The notes under the pieces are model-generated. The model saw nothing but the letters and a program-made list of their open reading frames with translations, was not told the DNA's origin and searched no databases. From Candidatus Omnitrophica bacterium UBA6233 (GTDB lineage: Bacteria; Omnitrophota; Gorgyraeia; Gygaellales; Profunditerraquicolaceae): a DNA stretch of 64,000 nucleotides. Each line of letters begins with the position of its first letter. The first letter of the stretch is position 1. Location: assembly GCA_002440965.1 (NCBI GenBank), contig DJWJ01000031.1:10571-74570 (forward strand), read 5' to 3'. Shown here in pieces: positions 1 to 7,329 of the stretch. The position numbers and the translations under genes are program-made.

Positions 1-651
1 AAAGGCATACTATCTACTAAAGAATCTGTCGACAGAATTTTTATTGAAGATATTCTGCAGAGATTTAATGATCTGTATTCCCAAAAAACAGAAAGTCAAA
101 CCCTGGAGAATAAATGGCAGGAATTTTTTAAAGATAATATTTTGTATTTTAACTTTGGATATGTTGATTTTTTTGAAAAAAGTAGAATACAGGGTGATAT
201 TTCTACTGAAATTCCCGATTTTACAATACTAAATATTTATGGATATTTAGATGTATTCGAAATAAAAACGCATTTGACAAAGCTTTTAAGTTTTGATTCC
301 CAAAGAAAAAATTTCTATTGGACCTCAGAAGCAAGTAGGGCAATTTCACAAGCAGAAAATTACATAGATGCTATTACAAAAGAAGAGTTAAAAATATGCA
401 AAAACATATTGGATGAATATAGCTATAATATTAATGCAGTTCGTCCAAAAGTTTATATCATTGCAAGCTCAAGAGACAAGTTAGCTGGAAGCAAGACTTT
501 AAAATACCAAGGTAAACTTAAGAGGAAACTAAATAATGATTTTAGGCGGTTAAATAATTCGCTGAAAAACATTACTTTTATTCTTTATGATGAACTATTA
601 GAAGTATTTCAAAATACACTAAAAAGGTTGCAATTAAAGAATGCAGAATAA
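1..651 (+). CDS. Shedu-like (DUF4263) nuclease, 3' part only
   Basis: The reading frame is open from base 1, so the start lies outside the window and about 216 C-terminal residues are visible. The core has a PD-(D/E)XK-like arrangement: PDF near residue 69 of the visible part, then a hydrophobic strand ending in FEIK, then an 'AISQAENYID' helix. This pattern is characteristic of the SduA C-terminal domain (DUF4263), the nuclease of the single-gene Shedu anti-phage system. The N-terminal regulatory domain cannot be seen. The next genes (a TIR/NDT-like protein and a DUF6602 protein) fit a defence setting. Assignment is from motif recognition; the anti-phage role is inferred from the family. Confidence 0.7.
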   Translation, partial: KGILSTKESVDRIFIEDILQRFNDLYSQKTESQTLENKWQEFFKDNILYFNFGYVDFFEKSRIQGDISTEIPDFTILNIYGYLDVFEIKTHLTKLLSFDSQRKNFYWTSEASRAISQAENYIDAITKEELKICKNILDEYSYNINAVRPKVYIIASSRDKLAGSKTLKYQGKLKRKLNNDFRRLNNSLKNITFILYDELLEVFQNTLKRLQLKNAE

Positions 652-756
652 ACAATCATGATAATTTACTAGAATGGCATTGAAATAGAGCAATAAAACT
701 GACATATTTCAATTGTAAGATATTCTCCGAAAAGAAGTAAAATGGGGAGGGAGCGA

Positions 757-900
757 ATGAAGAAAGTCAGATATGTTTGTAAAAAATGTGGTCACAAGTT
801 TGTAGCCGAAGTCTTTGAACTAGGAGAAGCAGAAGAAAAAAGATTGCCTACAAGACCAGTTCTATGTGAAAGATGCGGAGGACCCGTAGAGAGATGCTAA
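757..900 (+). CDS. zinc-ribbon miniprotein (47 aa)
   Basis: This small gene has a good Shine-Dalgarno sequence (GGGGAGGGAG) just before the ATG. The product carries two CxxC knuckles (C8/C11 and C37/C40) plus a final Cys47, which is the layout of a one-zinc ribbon. Such miniproteins are often nucleic-acid or protein adaptors, but nothing here fixes the partner. It lies between the Shedu-like gene and the TIR/NDT-like gene on the same strand. The Cys spacing and ribosome-binding site make it a likely real gene; the function is unknown. Confidence 0.6.
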   Translation: MKKVRYVCKKCGHKFVAEVFELGEAEEKRLPTRPVLCERCGGPVERC

Positions 901-1012
901 ATTTATTTGATAAACTGCTACTCGTTGGCGTGGCTTGATTAGCAATAAGGTCTATTTTTATTACATTTTTGTCTTAAAATATATATAATATTTGTATGGA
1001 CGGGAAAGATAT

Positions 1013-1903
1013 ATGAATCCAGAAATTATTTATACAAACTACAGAGATGAGGCGTTTGCAGAAAAATTTTCTGCAGATGCTTATTTTTCTTTCGTAGCAA
1101 TGCCTTTAGCGGACCATTTTAGTTATCATCCAAAAGAGGTTTTACAAAAAGTTATTCAAGAAGCAGCAAATTCTGCAAACAGAGAGCGGACAGGAGAAAT
1201 CAAACAATTTTTATCACCTGAGACTGCTTTGGAAATACCAGGAACAGCTAACGTTATTACAGAGGATATTGTTAAGAAGATTCTAAGTTCGCATTTTTTT
1301 ATAGCTGATTTAACAGGAGGAAATGCGGGAGTTTTGATTGAAACCGGTATTGCAATGGCATTTAAATCAAATTCTCAGATTATTCTTGTTACTCAACATT
1401 CCTTGAATGAGTTGCACTTTGATATTAGAAATAATCGAGTTATCTCTTACAATCCAAATGGGAACGTTGACGAAATTAAGAAAGCACTTTTATTTGCTGC
1501 TGGAAGTTTAGAAGAAGACCGGAAGAAATATGTAACACAGGTTTCCAATGGGCTTACTATAGATGCAATTCGCACCGTTCATTTTTATGCTCAAATTTAC
1601 CAGAATCCTCAGGTGGAAGCAGGTCAACCAGGTCTTTTCGGGAAATGGGATAAAGAAAGACGATTACAAGGCAATATACCGGAATTTTTTAAAGGAGATT
1701 ATGGCGAGGATGCTATTCTAATGTTCCAGTTGACTATGCAAGAATTATTAAAGAAGCGCCTTTTTTGGACAGATTACAAAAGTCAGCTGGAGGGAGGTGT
1801 TGAACATCACGGCTGGGCAGCTCATTTAACGCGACTTGGATGGTTGTTGGTCAAGAATCTTTGGCCTCACTATAAGTCTGATTATTGCCATCGTTTAAAT
1901 TAA
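1013..1903 (+). CDS. TIR/nucleoside-deoxyribosyltransferase-like protein
   Basis: The protein is about 296 aa. ATG 1013 is preferred over the in-frame TTG at 992 because GGGAAAG lies 5 bases before it. The middle contains a strand followed by 'ADLTGGNAGV' and an 'ETGIA' helix, then a strand and a 'FDIRNNRVISY' segment. This is the layout of nucleotide-binding TIR-like and nucleoside 2-deoxyribosyltransferase-like domains, in which a conserved Glu sits after the glycine turn. The C-terminal third ('HHGWAAHLTRLGW') is not recognised. In defence islands such domains often act as NAD- or nucleotide-cleaving effectors; that role is inferred from context. A hairpin terminator follows. Confidence 0.5.
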   Translation: MNPEIIYTNYRDEAFAEKFSADAYFSFVAMPLADHFSYHPKEVLQKVIQEAANSANRERTGEIKQFLSPETALEIPGTANVITEDIVKKILSSHFFIADLTGGNAGVLIETGIAMAFKSNSQIILVTQHSLNELHFDIRNNRVISYNPNGNVDEIKKALLFAAGSLEEDRKKYVTQVSNGLTIDAIRTVHFYAQIYQNPQVEAGQPGLFGKWDKERRLQGNIPEFFKGDYGEDAILMFQLTMQELLKKRLFWTDYKSQLEGGVEHHGWAAHLTRLGWLLVKNLWPHYKSDYCHRLN

Positions 1904-1940
1904 AAAGAATAGCATTTAGAAACGCGCTATTCTTTCTCCT
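1902..1940 (+). terminator. Rho-independent terminator
   Basis: The inverted repeat AAAGAATAGC / GCTATTCTTT begins at the stop codon of the TIR/NDT-like gene and is followed by a pyrimidine-rich T stretch. Confidence 0.7.
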
Positions 1941-2112
1941 TTTCTCAAAACTGTGCCATTTCCAAATACCCTGTATACAGAGAGTTTTTCTGCCGCGCCG
2001 TATTTCTGGGCGTCCTTACTGAGTTCACCTCTTATTGACTATTTTATGATTTCCAGATTTTCTAATTTTTTATAATAAATAATGTTGTAGAAGAGTTTTT
2101 CTGGAGTAAAAT

Positions 2113-2199
2113 ATGAAAAAGATGTGTTACGTATTACCAACAGACAAGGTTAATCAGTTAGGAATAATGGAGTCATTTTTTTATTTCGACAACACTTGA
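2113..2199 (+). CDS. possible 28-aa leader peptide
   Basis: ATG 2113 is preceded by CTGGAGT at good spacing. The frame ends at TGA 2199, overlapping as TTGA a possible TTG start (2196) of the DUF6602 gene. The short peptide has no recognisable domain. It may be a coupling leader for the downstream gene or chance; support is only the ribosome-binding site and the overlap. Confidence 0.3.
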   Translation: MKKMCYVLPTDKVNQLGIMESFFYFDNT

Positions 2200-3008
2200 T
2201 AAAAATGGAAGCCAATCAATTTACAGAATATTTAAAATCACTTTCTGCAGAAATGCAGGTAACTAAGGATCGAATTCGTTTACTCATAGGTGATAGACAT
2301 TGGCAAACAGACGGTGAACATAAGGAAGCCATCTTGCGGAAAATGATTCGTTCAGTAATCCCGAGCAAATTAAGTATATGTAGAGGGTTTATGGTGAATC
2401 ATTTACAAGATGGTACGGGACAAATTGATATTCTTATTCTTGATCGTTTGAATAAACCCGTCTTGTTTCAGGATGATGAATTAGTTATTACAACACCTGA
2501 TTGTGTTAGAGGAATAATTGAAGTTAAAACTAGGATTAATAGTGCTACGGAACTTGACGAAATATTATTGAAGATGAGCGATTATCTAGAGTTTCAGAAA
2601 AAGTATTCCGATATTGCTGCTTTTGGTGGACTATTTGTCTATGAAGATTCAGCGATATCTAATGAAGATGTATTAAAAGCTCTATATGAATCTGCCAAGA
2701 AGGATCAAGCGCGTGCGGTTAATTGGATGAGTATAGGATTAGATAGATTTTTTAGATTTTGGCCAAACGAATTGAACCCTGCTGCTAAGATAGGGGGAGA
2801 TTCCTTCTGGCATTCTTATGAACTTAGAGATTTGTCGCAAGCATATTTTATTAGTAATGTTATGTGGGATGTATCTAAGCAAGGTATAAATAGCCTATTT
2901 AGCGTGGAACGTGCAGACAAGGTTTGGTTTCCTTTACCCGAAGGAAAGGAATTCTATAAGAATGGTTCTATAGGCCTAAATAGCGGAATAGTTGATTTTA
3001 GTCATTAA
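2196..3008 (+). CDS. DUF6602-type nuclease-like protein
   Basis: The protein is about 270 aa; the start is TTG 2196 or ATG 2205. The N-terminal part has a helix with 'DGEHKEAILR', then 'GQIDILILD', then 'RGIIEVKTRI'. The Glu / Asp / ExK series matches the PD-(D/E)XK fold, and the wording of these blocks is typical of DUF6602 proteins. The family has no established reaction; a nuclease or degenerate nuclease role is inferred from the fold. It is the last gene of the left-end cluster before the transposase and may share the defence context of its neighbours. Codon 5' choice remains uncertain because the TTG overlaps the upstream mini-ORF. Confidence 0.55.
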   Translation: MIKMEANQFTEYLKSLSAEMQVTKDRIRLLIGDRHWQTDGEHKEAILRKMIRSVIPSKLSICRGFMVNHLQDGTGQIDILILDRLNKPVLFQDDELVITTPDCVRGIIEVKTRINSATELDEILLKMSDYLEFQKKYSDIAAFGGLFVYEDSAISNEDVLKALYESAKKDQARAVNWMSIGLDRFFRFWPNELNPAAKIGGDSFWHSYELRDLSQAYFISNVMWDVSKQGINSLFSVERADKVWFPLPEGKEFYKNGSIGLNSGIVDFSH

Positions 3009-3063
3009 ATGGGCTCTGGCTTAATTTATCATTGTTCCTACTGTGTAATATTTAGTTGGTAAA

Positions 3064-4125
3064 TTACTCCCAATAATAATGTTTTATCATCCCGCCTAGT
3101 CGAGATTGACATTTAATCCTGCCTTTAGTTTTCCCCGGACTATACCCTAAAGGTTCATTGTTTACACCCGAATGTGGCCTTTTAGTGTTGTAATGACCTA
3201 CATACTCCCGAATCAGGTATTTTAAGTGCTCTTCCCCAAACACGAAAAAATGATCCAAGCACTCGCGCTTAATGGTTCCAACAAACCCTTCAGCATAAGG
3301 GTTAAGGTTAGGAGAACGATAAGGGATTCTTTTAACCTCGGCATTATGTGGTTTAAATAGTTCATCAAACTCTTTAGGAAATTTTGCGTCGCCGTCCCGG
3401 ATAAGAAGCTTCTTAGTTCTATCCTTAAAGATGAAAGAGAGGCTCTTTGTGGTATCGACTACCCATTTTTTATCTGGCTTTGTGGTAATCCCAGCTATAT
3501 GTACCTTGCGAGTCCTGATATTAATAAAGAATAGCACATGGAATATCTTTGGCCCCAAGGCAGTCCATACTGTCTTGGTGAAGAAATCACAGGCCCAGAG
3601 AGTTTCAAAGTGTCTTTTGATGAATGCGTCCCAGGAATCTTCCTTGCGTTTAGGAGATGGCTCAATGCCGTTTCTAAGCAGGATTAACTTTATGGCGCTC
3701 CGGGATAGCCTTGAGATATTGAGCTTCTTTAACTCAGCCAAGATCCTACCATAGCCCCATAGTTTATTCTCTTTGGCCATGCGGACAATGAGATCAACGA
3801 TCTCCTGCATAGTTTTCCTGGGTCTGCCACGTTTGAGCTGTTTACTAGTCACGCCTTCTGCTGCCCATCTGCGGAAAGTAGAGTAACTTACTATAGATAT
3901 AATACTTTTGATCTGTCCGCGCAAAGGCAGGCCATATTTGATGAGCCTACGTTTTTCAGATGTAGTAGTGGTAATCCTTTTAGGTAGCTTAGAGCGCAGG
4001 ATTTCGTTTTCAACTTTCATGTATTCAATTTGGCGGATAAGATTAGAATGTGTCATCTTCCCCAAGAGTCCCAAAAACTCTTGGAAAAGGGTGCCGTTTA
4101 TGGTATAAGATTTAGTGAAGTCCAT
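3064..4125 (-). mobile_element. DDE (rve) integrase-core transposase of an insertion sequence
   Basis: This is a complete 353-aa reverse-strand gene with AAAGGAGAAAA before its ATG. It has an N-terminal coiled segment, an HTH region (about residues 75-155), then an integrase core with Asp180 ('WACDFF'), Asp244 ('IRDGD') and Glu279 ('NPYAEGF'), followed by 'TIKRECLDH'. The D, D, E set appears intact, so the enzyme could be active. The length and the C-terminal 'YNTKRPHSG' block place it in the IS3/IS481-like group of rve transposases. I found no convincing terminal inverted repeats or target duplication, so element boundaries are not given. It separates the left-end defence-type genes from the housekeeping genes to the right. 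Confidence 0.85.
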
Positions 4126-4711
4126 TGGTTTTCTCCTTTGAAAAGTTAATGGATGAAATTAGTAATTAACCTTATGTTTTGCTACCGGTTAGGACATAGT
4201 TTCACTCGTTATTTGACAGGTCTCATAATTTCTGTACCCCGCTGGGAGCAAAAAGCCATAAAATCGCCAAATTCCCTTCAAAAATTCTCACTTTTTTAGG
4301 GCTGATTTTTGGTGGTTTCTTGGCGTTTAGTTTGGCATTTAGTTAAGGCGCGGGGCCAATGAAGCCCAGGTGCTTTAGAGAGCTAAGAACCATATTTAAG
4401 TGCTCTTTTAAATCAGCAAGTGATATGTCTCTAACACCAATGTCCGGACAAATAAGGGTGGACAAACCTATCTCCTAATAAATCAAAGAGTTAGGGAAAT
4501 TAGAGACAAAAATAACCGGACAAATAAGACATTTTTTGCGAGGGAAAACCTCTCTAAAGACGAAATTTCCCTTCTTATTGGCCATAAATCCGATATAATA
4601 CATACTAGCAATAGTGAGAGGTTCCACCTCGGCAAACCGGAGTGGGACCCCAATTTCTATTTCCTCGGTTCTCGACGATGGAGTCATTCCCAACAATTTT
4701 ATTTATTCTTG
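4126..4711. other. gene-poor stretch with degenerate reading frames
   Basis: No convincing gene is seen between the transposase and the small-RNA candidate. A 73-codon reverse frame (4475-4696) is followed by a 40-codon reverse frame (4343-4465, TTG start after GGAGATAGG, ending '...LKHLGFIGPAP'). The direct repeat CGGACAAATAAG (at about 4445 and 4510) makes both frames contain 'LICP'. This could be the eroded end of a mobile element or an old gene. Confidence 0.35.
4343..4465 (-). CDS. possible 40-aa remnant protein
   Basis: The reverse-strand frame starts at TTG with GGAGATAGG upstream and reads as a plausible amphipathic helical peptide ending in 'GFIGPAP'. No family is recognised. It starts 9 bases after another reverse frame ends, so the two may be pieces of one decayed gene. 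Confidence 0.25.
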   Translation of the reverse strand: MSTLICPDIGVRDISLADLKEHLNMVLSSLKHLGFIGPAP

Positions 4712-4739
4712 TTGACTTATTGCAAAAATGTGCTACCAT
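4712..4739 (+). promoter_or_regulatory. sigma-70-type promoter
   Basis: TTGACT at 4712-4717 and TACCAT at 4734-4739 are separated by 16 bases. Transcription would begin near 4746, just before the hairpin-ended segment described next. Confidence 0.5.
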
Positions 4740-4745
4740 AGTTTT

Positions 4746-4806
4746 GTAGTAAAGATTAGAAGTCTTAGGCCGTGAGGATTAGGAAACTAACCTTGCGGTT
4801 TTTTTA
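4746..4806 (+). ncRNA. possible small RNA or attenuated leader upstream of the cold-shock gene
   Basis: A promoter-like sequence is followed after about 25 bases by a 13-bp stem (CCGTGAGGATTAG / CTAACCTTGCGG, with wobble pairs and one bulge) closed by a GAAA tetraloop, then seven Ts. Promoter plus intrinsic terminator would define an RNA of about 60 nt. It ends about 107 bases before the cold-shock gene, so it may be a free small RNA or a premature stop in a long cold-shock leader. No known RNA family is recognised. Confidence 0.4.
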
Positions 4807-4913
4807 TCGCTGTCATTGTTTGTCCGGTTAGAGTTAGTAGAATCTATCAGATGAAAGTGAGGCGGATTTCTGAAAGATTTTACTATAATTATAAGAAAAG
4901 GAGGTAACAAGCA

Positions 4914-5114
4914 ATGGTAAAAGGATCAGTAAAGTGGTTCAGCGATCAAAAAGGTTATGGTTTTATCACGCCGGAGAATGGTAAGGATGTGTTTGTGCAT
5001 CATTCATCTATTCAGGGTGAAGGATACAAATCTTTAGCTGAAGGTCAGCAAGTCGAGTTTGAAATCGAACAAGGACCTAAAGGTGAACAGGCGACTAAGG
5101 TCGTCAAGTTATAG
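4914..5114 (+). CDS. csp: cold-shock protein (CspA family)
   Basis: This 66-aa protein matches the family's usual length. It contains both RNA-binding motifs, RNP1 'KGYGFI' and RNP2 'VFVHHS', in a single S1-like beta barrel. Such proteins bind single-stranded RNA or DNA in the cytoplasm and melt mRNA structure. A strong Shine-Dalgarno (AAGGAGGT) precedes the ATG, and TATAAT at 4884-4889 could be a nearby -10 box, though no good -35 is seen. A strong terminator follows, so the gene is probably monocistronic. Confidence 0.95.
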   Translation: MVKGSVKWFSDQKGYGFITPENGKDVFVHHSSIQGEGYKSLAEGQQVEFEIEQGPKGEQATKVVKL

Positions 5115-5126
5115 CCTAAAAAAACG

Positions 5127-5166
5127 AATAGGGTTCGGCATTAACAGTGCTGAACCCTATTTTTTC
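5127..5166 (+). terminator. Rho-independent terminator of csp
   Basis: The 13-bp inverted repeat AATAGGGTTCGGC / GCTGAACCCTATT with a 9-base loop is followed by TTTTT. Confidence 0.9.
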
Positions 5167-5186
5167 ACTTATAAGGAGTAATTAAA

Positions 5187-5324
5187 ATGAATAGCTGTAT
5201 GAGATGCGGGGAGAGATTAGCGCATAATTACCTGGTAACGGTATTTACGCTCGTAAAAGAAGAAAGAAAAAGAATGATTGTGTGTTTGAAGTGCAGGGAA
5301 GTCTTAAACAAACAGCTAAAATGA
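5187..5324 (+). CDS. zinc-finger miniprotein (45 aa)
   Basis: The ATG follows AAGGAGTAATT. The product has paired CxxC knuckles (C4/C7 and C33/C36), a probable zinc-binding site. Its stop codon overlaps the next start as ATGA, so it is translationally coupled to the YkgJ-family gene. No function is known. Confidence 0.6.
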   Translation: MNSCMRCGERLAHNYLVTVFTLVKEERKRMIVCLKCREVLNKQLK

Positions 5325-5692
5325 AGCCAAAAAGAAAAATTAAGAAAATTGATTGCGTGAAATGCAGTCAACAACACGCTTGCTGTGACTTTGGGGCTTG
5401 GGTGGATCTGGAAGAAGCTAAGAAAATATTATCTCTGGGATTAAAAGGGGGAGACTTTTTTCATCTTGAGAAAGATGATGACTACCCTTCCGGTTATCGG
5501 GTTGGCACGAGCGTTGAAGATGAACGTTGTTCTTTTTTAACCCCTGAGGGGTTATGCGCTATTCATAAAGTCGATTATAATTTGAAACCGCGCCACTGCA
5601 AAGAATTTCCATATGAAAATGGAAAATTAGCCCCTTTAGCAGACGTATTATGTTCGGCAGTTAAATTCAAGAAAAAATCTAGAAAGAAATAG
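5321..5692 (+). CDS. YkgJ-family cysteine-cluster protein
   Basis: The protein is about 123 aa from the coupled ATG 5321; a GTG at 5282 in the same frame is less likely because of the ATGA overlap with the zinc-finger gene. An N-terminal 'CVKC...CC' block (C12, C15, C21, C22) and later 'ERCSFL...GLCAIH...PRHCKEFP' form the CxxCxxxxxC-type cluster of the YkgJ/UPF0153 family. These proteins are thought to bind zinc or an iron-sulfur cluster, with no agreed reaction. The C-terminus is a lysine-rich tail. The RRM gene follows after 11 bases. Confidence 0.8.
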   Translation: MKPKRKIKKIDCVKCSQQHACCDFGAWVDLEEAKKILSLGLKGGDFFHLEKDDDYPSGYRVGTSVEDERCSFLTPEGLCAIHKVDYNLKPRHCKEFPYENGKLAPLADVLCSAVKFKKKSRKK

Positions 5693-5703
5693 GATAAATC
5701 AAG

Positions 5704-6333
5704 ATGAACATTTTTGTAGGAAATTTGCCATTTGACGCTACAGAAGCCGATGTAAAAAAGCTCTTTGAGGGTTTTGGGAGTGTTCTTTCCGCGGTGATTG
5801 TGATGGAGAAACAAAAAAAAGCTCCTAAATCCAGAGGGTTTGGTTTTGTGGATATGCCTGATGACGGACAGGCGAGTGCCGCGATATCCGCGCTTAACGG
5901 TAAAGAATTTATGGGGCGAGCTCTTAATGTAAATTCCGCGCGCTCCAAAGAAGAAGCGCAAGAGGCGCATAAGTTGAAAGTGAGCAAACGGTTAGAAATT
6001 AAGGCGCTTGTCCGACGGTGTTCCAAGGAAGAGACAGGGCCGGATAAGACTTGGTTTGCTCCGGTTTTTAGAAAGCCCGGCGCCTATAAGGGCGGCAGGC
6101 GCACGAATAGCTATATGAAACGCAAAGGATTAGCCGGAATGCCGCAAGAGGAGAAGCCGCGTAGGGATTTTCGGGATAATCCTATGCGTTGGCTTAAAAG
6201 AAAAGATCAACCAAAAGTTTGGCAGAAGGCTGAAAGGCCGACCCGGCCTGGAGTTGGCGTTAAACCTTGGAAGAAGAGTATCAGGCTCGCGCAAAAATCT
6301 AGTTATAAAGTCAGCAGAAAATCGTATACGTAA
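5704..6333 (+). CDS. RRM-domain RNA-binding protein with basic tail
   Basis: Residues 1-80 form a single RNA recognition motif with RNP2 'IFVGNL' (3-8) and RNP1 'RGFGFVD' (44-50). Bacterial RRM proteins are usually 80-110 aa. This one is 209 aa, with a long Arg/Lys/Pro-rich C-terminal extension (about residues 95-209) that would add non-specific RNA affinity. It lies with a cold-shock protein, zinc-finger miniproteins and a YkgJ protein in a small group whose common theme may be RNA handling. Its RNA target is unknown. Confidence 0.9.
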   Translation: MNIFVGNLPFDATEADVKKLFEGFGSVLSAVIVMEKQKKAPKSRGFGFVDMPDDGQASAAISALNGKEFMGRALNVNSARSKEEAQEAHKLKVSKRLEIKALVRRCSKEETGPDKTWFAPVFRKPGAYKGGRRTNSYMKRKGLAGMPQEEKPRRDFRDNPMRWLKRKDQPKVWQKAERPTRPGVGVKPWKKSIRLAQKSSYKVSRKSYT

Positions 6334-6372
6334 AAACCACCCGAATTTTAATCTGTAGCATTTCATTTTAAG

Positions 6373-7329
6373 ATGGCAGAGAATACAAACACGCTTGTCA
6401 GTGTAGTCATAGTTACCTGTGGCGTAGGCAATTATTTGTCAGATTGCCTTGATTCTTTGGAACCTCAAAGACAGGATTTCAGGGAAGCGATAATTATCGA
6501 TAATTCCCTCAATCCTGATTTTTTTAGAAGGATAAAAGAAAGATACTCTTGGGCGCAAATATATCCTAGCGAAGTTAATTTGTATTATTGCGCCTCTTTG
6601 AATAAGGGAATAGAATTGAGCGGCGGAGAATTCATATTGTGTCTTAATGATGATGTTTCTTTGGCTAAGGATTTCATTCATAACGCCTTGAAAGGTTTTT
6701 TTAATGATAATATAGGTATGGTTAGCGGCAAAATATTGCGAAAAGACAAAAAAACATTGGATAGCGCAGGGTTATTTTTGACTAATTATAGAACGGCAAA
6801 AGAAAGAGGCTATGCTTTGTCGGATACGGGAAAATTTGCAGAAGCGGGTTTTATTTTTGGCGCAAGCGGTTGTGCCGCATTCTACCGCAGGAAGATGCTT
6901 GAGTCGATTAAAGAGGGGAAGGATTACCTGGATACCGATTTACGCATGTTTTACGAGGATCTAGATGTATCTTGGCGTTCAAGCAGGCGCGGGTGGAAGT
7001 CTTATTATATTCCTGAAGCAATAGCTTATCATGCTCGCGGCGGATCTTTTCGCCCCGAAAGCGGATTAAATAAGCCAATGGCTGTCAGGTATCTAAGCGA
7101 CCGGTTATTTAGCGATTTAATCAAGAATCGGTATATTGTTATGCTCAAGAACGAGAGATTTTCCAGATTCATTCTGAATATTGTTCCGATAGTTCTTTAT
7201 GATTTATGTCTATGGGGGTATGTTTTTCTGTTTCGGCCAAAGGTAATTAAAATATTCATTTCGGATAGGAAATATTTTGCGCGCGCTTTAAGAAAAAGAA
7301 ATAAGCTTATCAGGCTGGTCCGCGCTTAG
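6373..7329 (+). CDS. GT2 glycosyltransferase (rhamnosyltransferase-like)
   Basis: The 318-aa protein has a GT-A fold: 'VSVVIVTCG' at the N-terminus, 'IIDNS', the metal-binding 'LNDDV' (N92-D94), and 'FYEDLDVSWR' in the acceptor half. This is the arrangement of WbbL-type inverting rhamnosyl and related transferases acting on lipid-linked glycans at the inner membrane. A hydrophobic C-terminal helix (about 265-285) may anchor it. Its last 42 bases overlap the end of the convergent O-antigen-ligase-like gene. A close relative lies at 56155-57027, at the other end of the glycan locus. Confidence 0.85.
   Translation: MAENTNTLVSVVIVTCGVGNYLSDCLDSLEPQRQDFREAIIIDNSLNPDFFRRIKERYSWAQIYPSEVNLYYCASLNKGIELSGGEFILCLNDDVSLAKDFIHNALKGFFNDNIGMVSGKILRKDKKTLDSAGLFLTNYRTAKERGYALSDTGKFAEAGFIFGASGCAAFYRRKMLESIKEGKDYLDTDLRMFYEDLDVSWRSSRRGWKSYYIPEAIAYHARGGSFRPESGLNKPMAVRYLSDRLFSDLIKNRYIVMLKNERFSRFILNIVPIVLYDLCLWGYVFLFRPKVIKIFISDRKYFARALRKRNKLIRLVRA

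Noticed and set aside
3431..3754. Plus-strand frame of 107 codons inside the transposase gene
   Set aside because: It is antisense to the conserved integrase core, which has all catalytic residues, and shows no family of its own.
3009..4250. Terminal inverted repeats for the transposase element
   Set aside because: Weak similarities such as TGTTCCTA near 3041 and TAGGACA near 4192 need gaps and give no target duplication, so no borders were called.
4475..4696. Reverse-strand 73-codon frame
   Set aside because: No ribosome-binding site or domain; composition looks like chance or a decayed element. Mentioned only within the gene-poor stretch.
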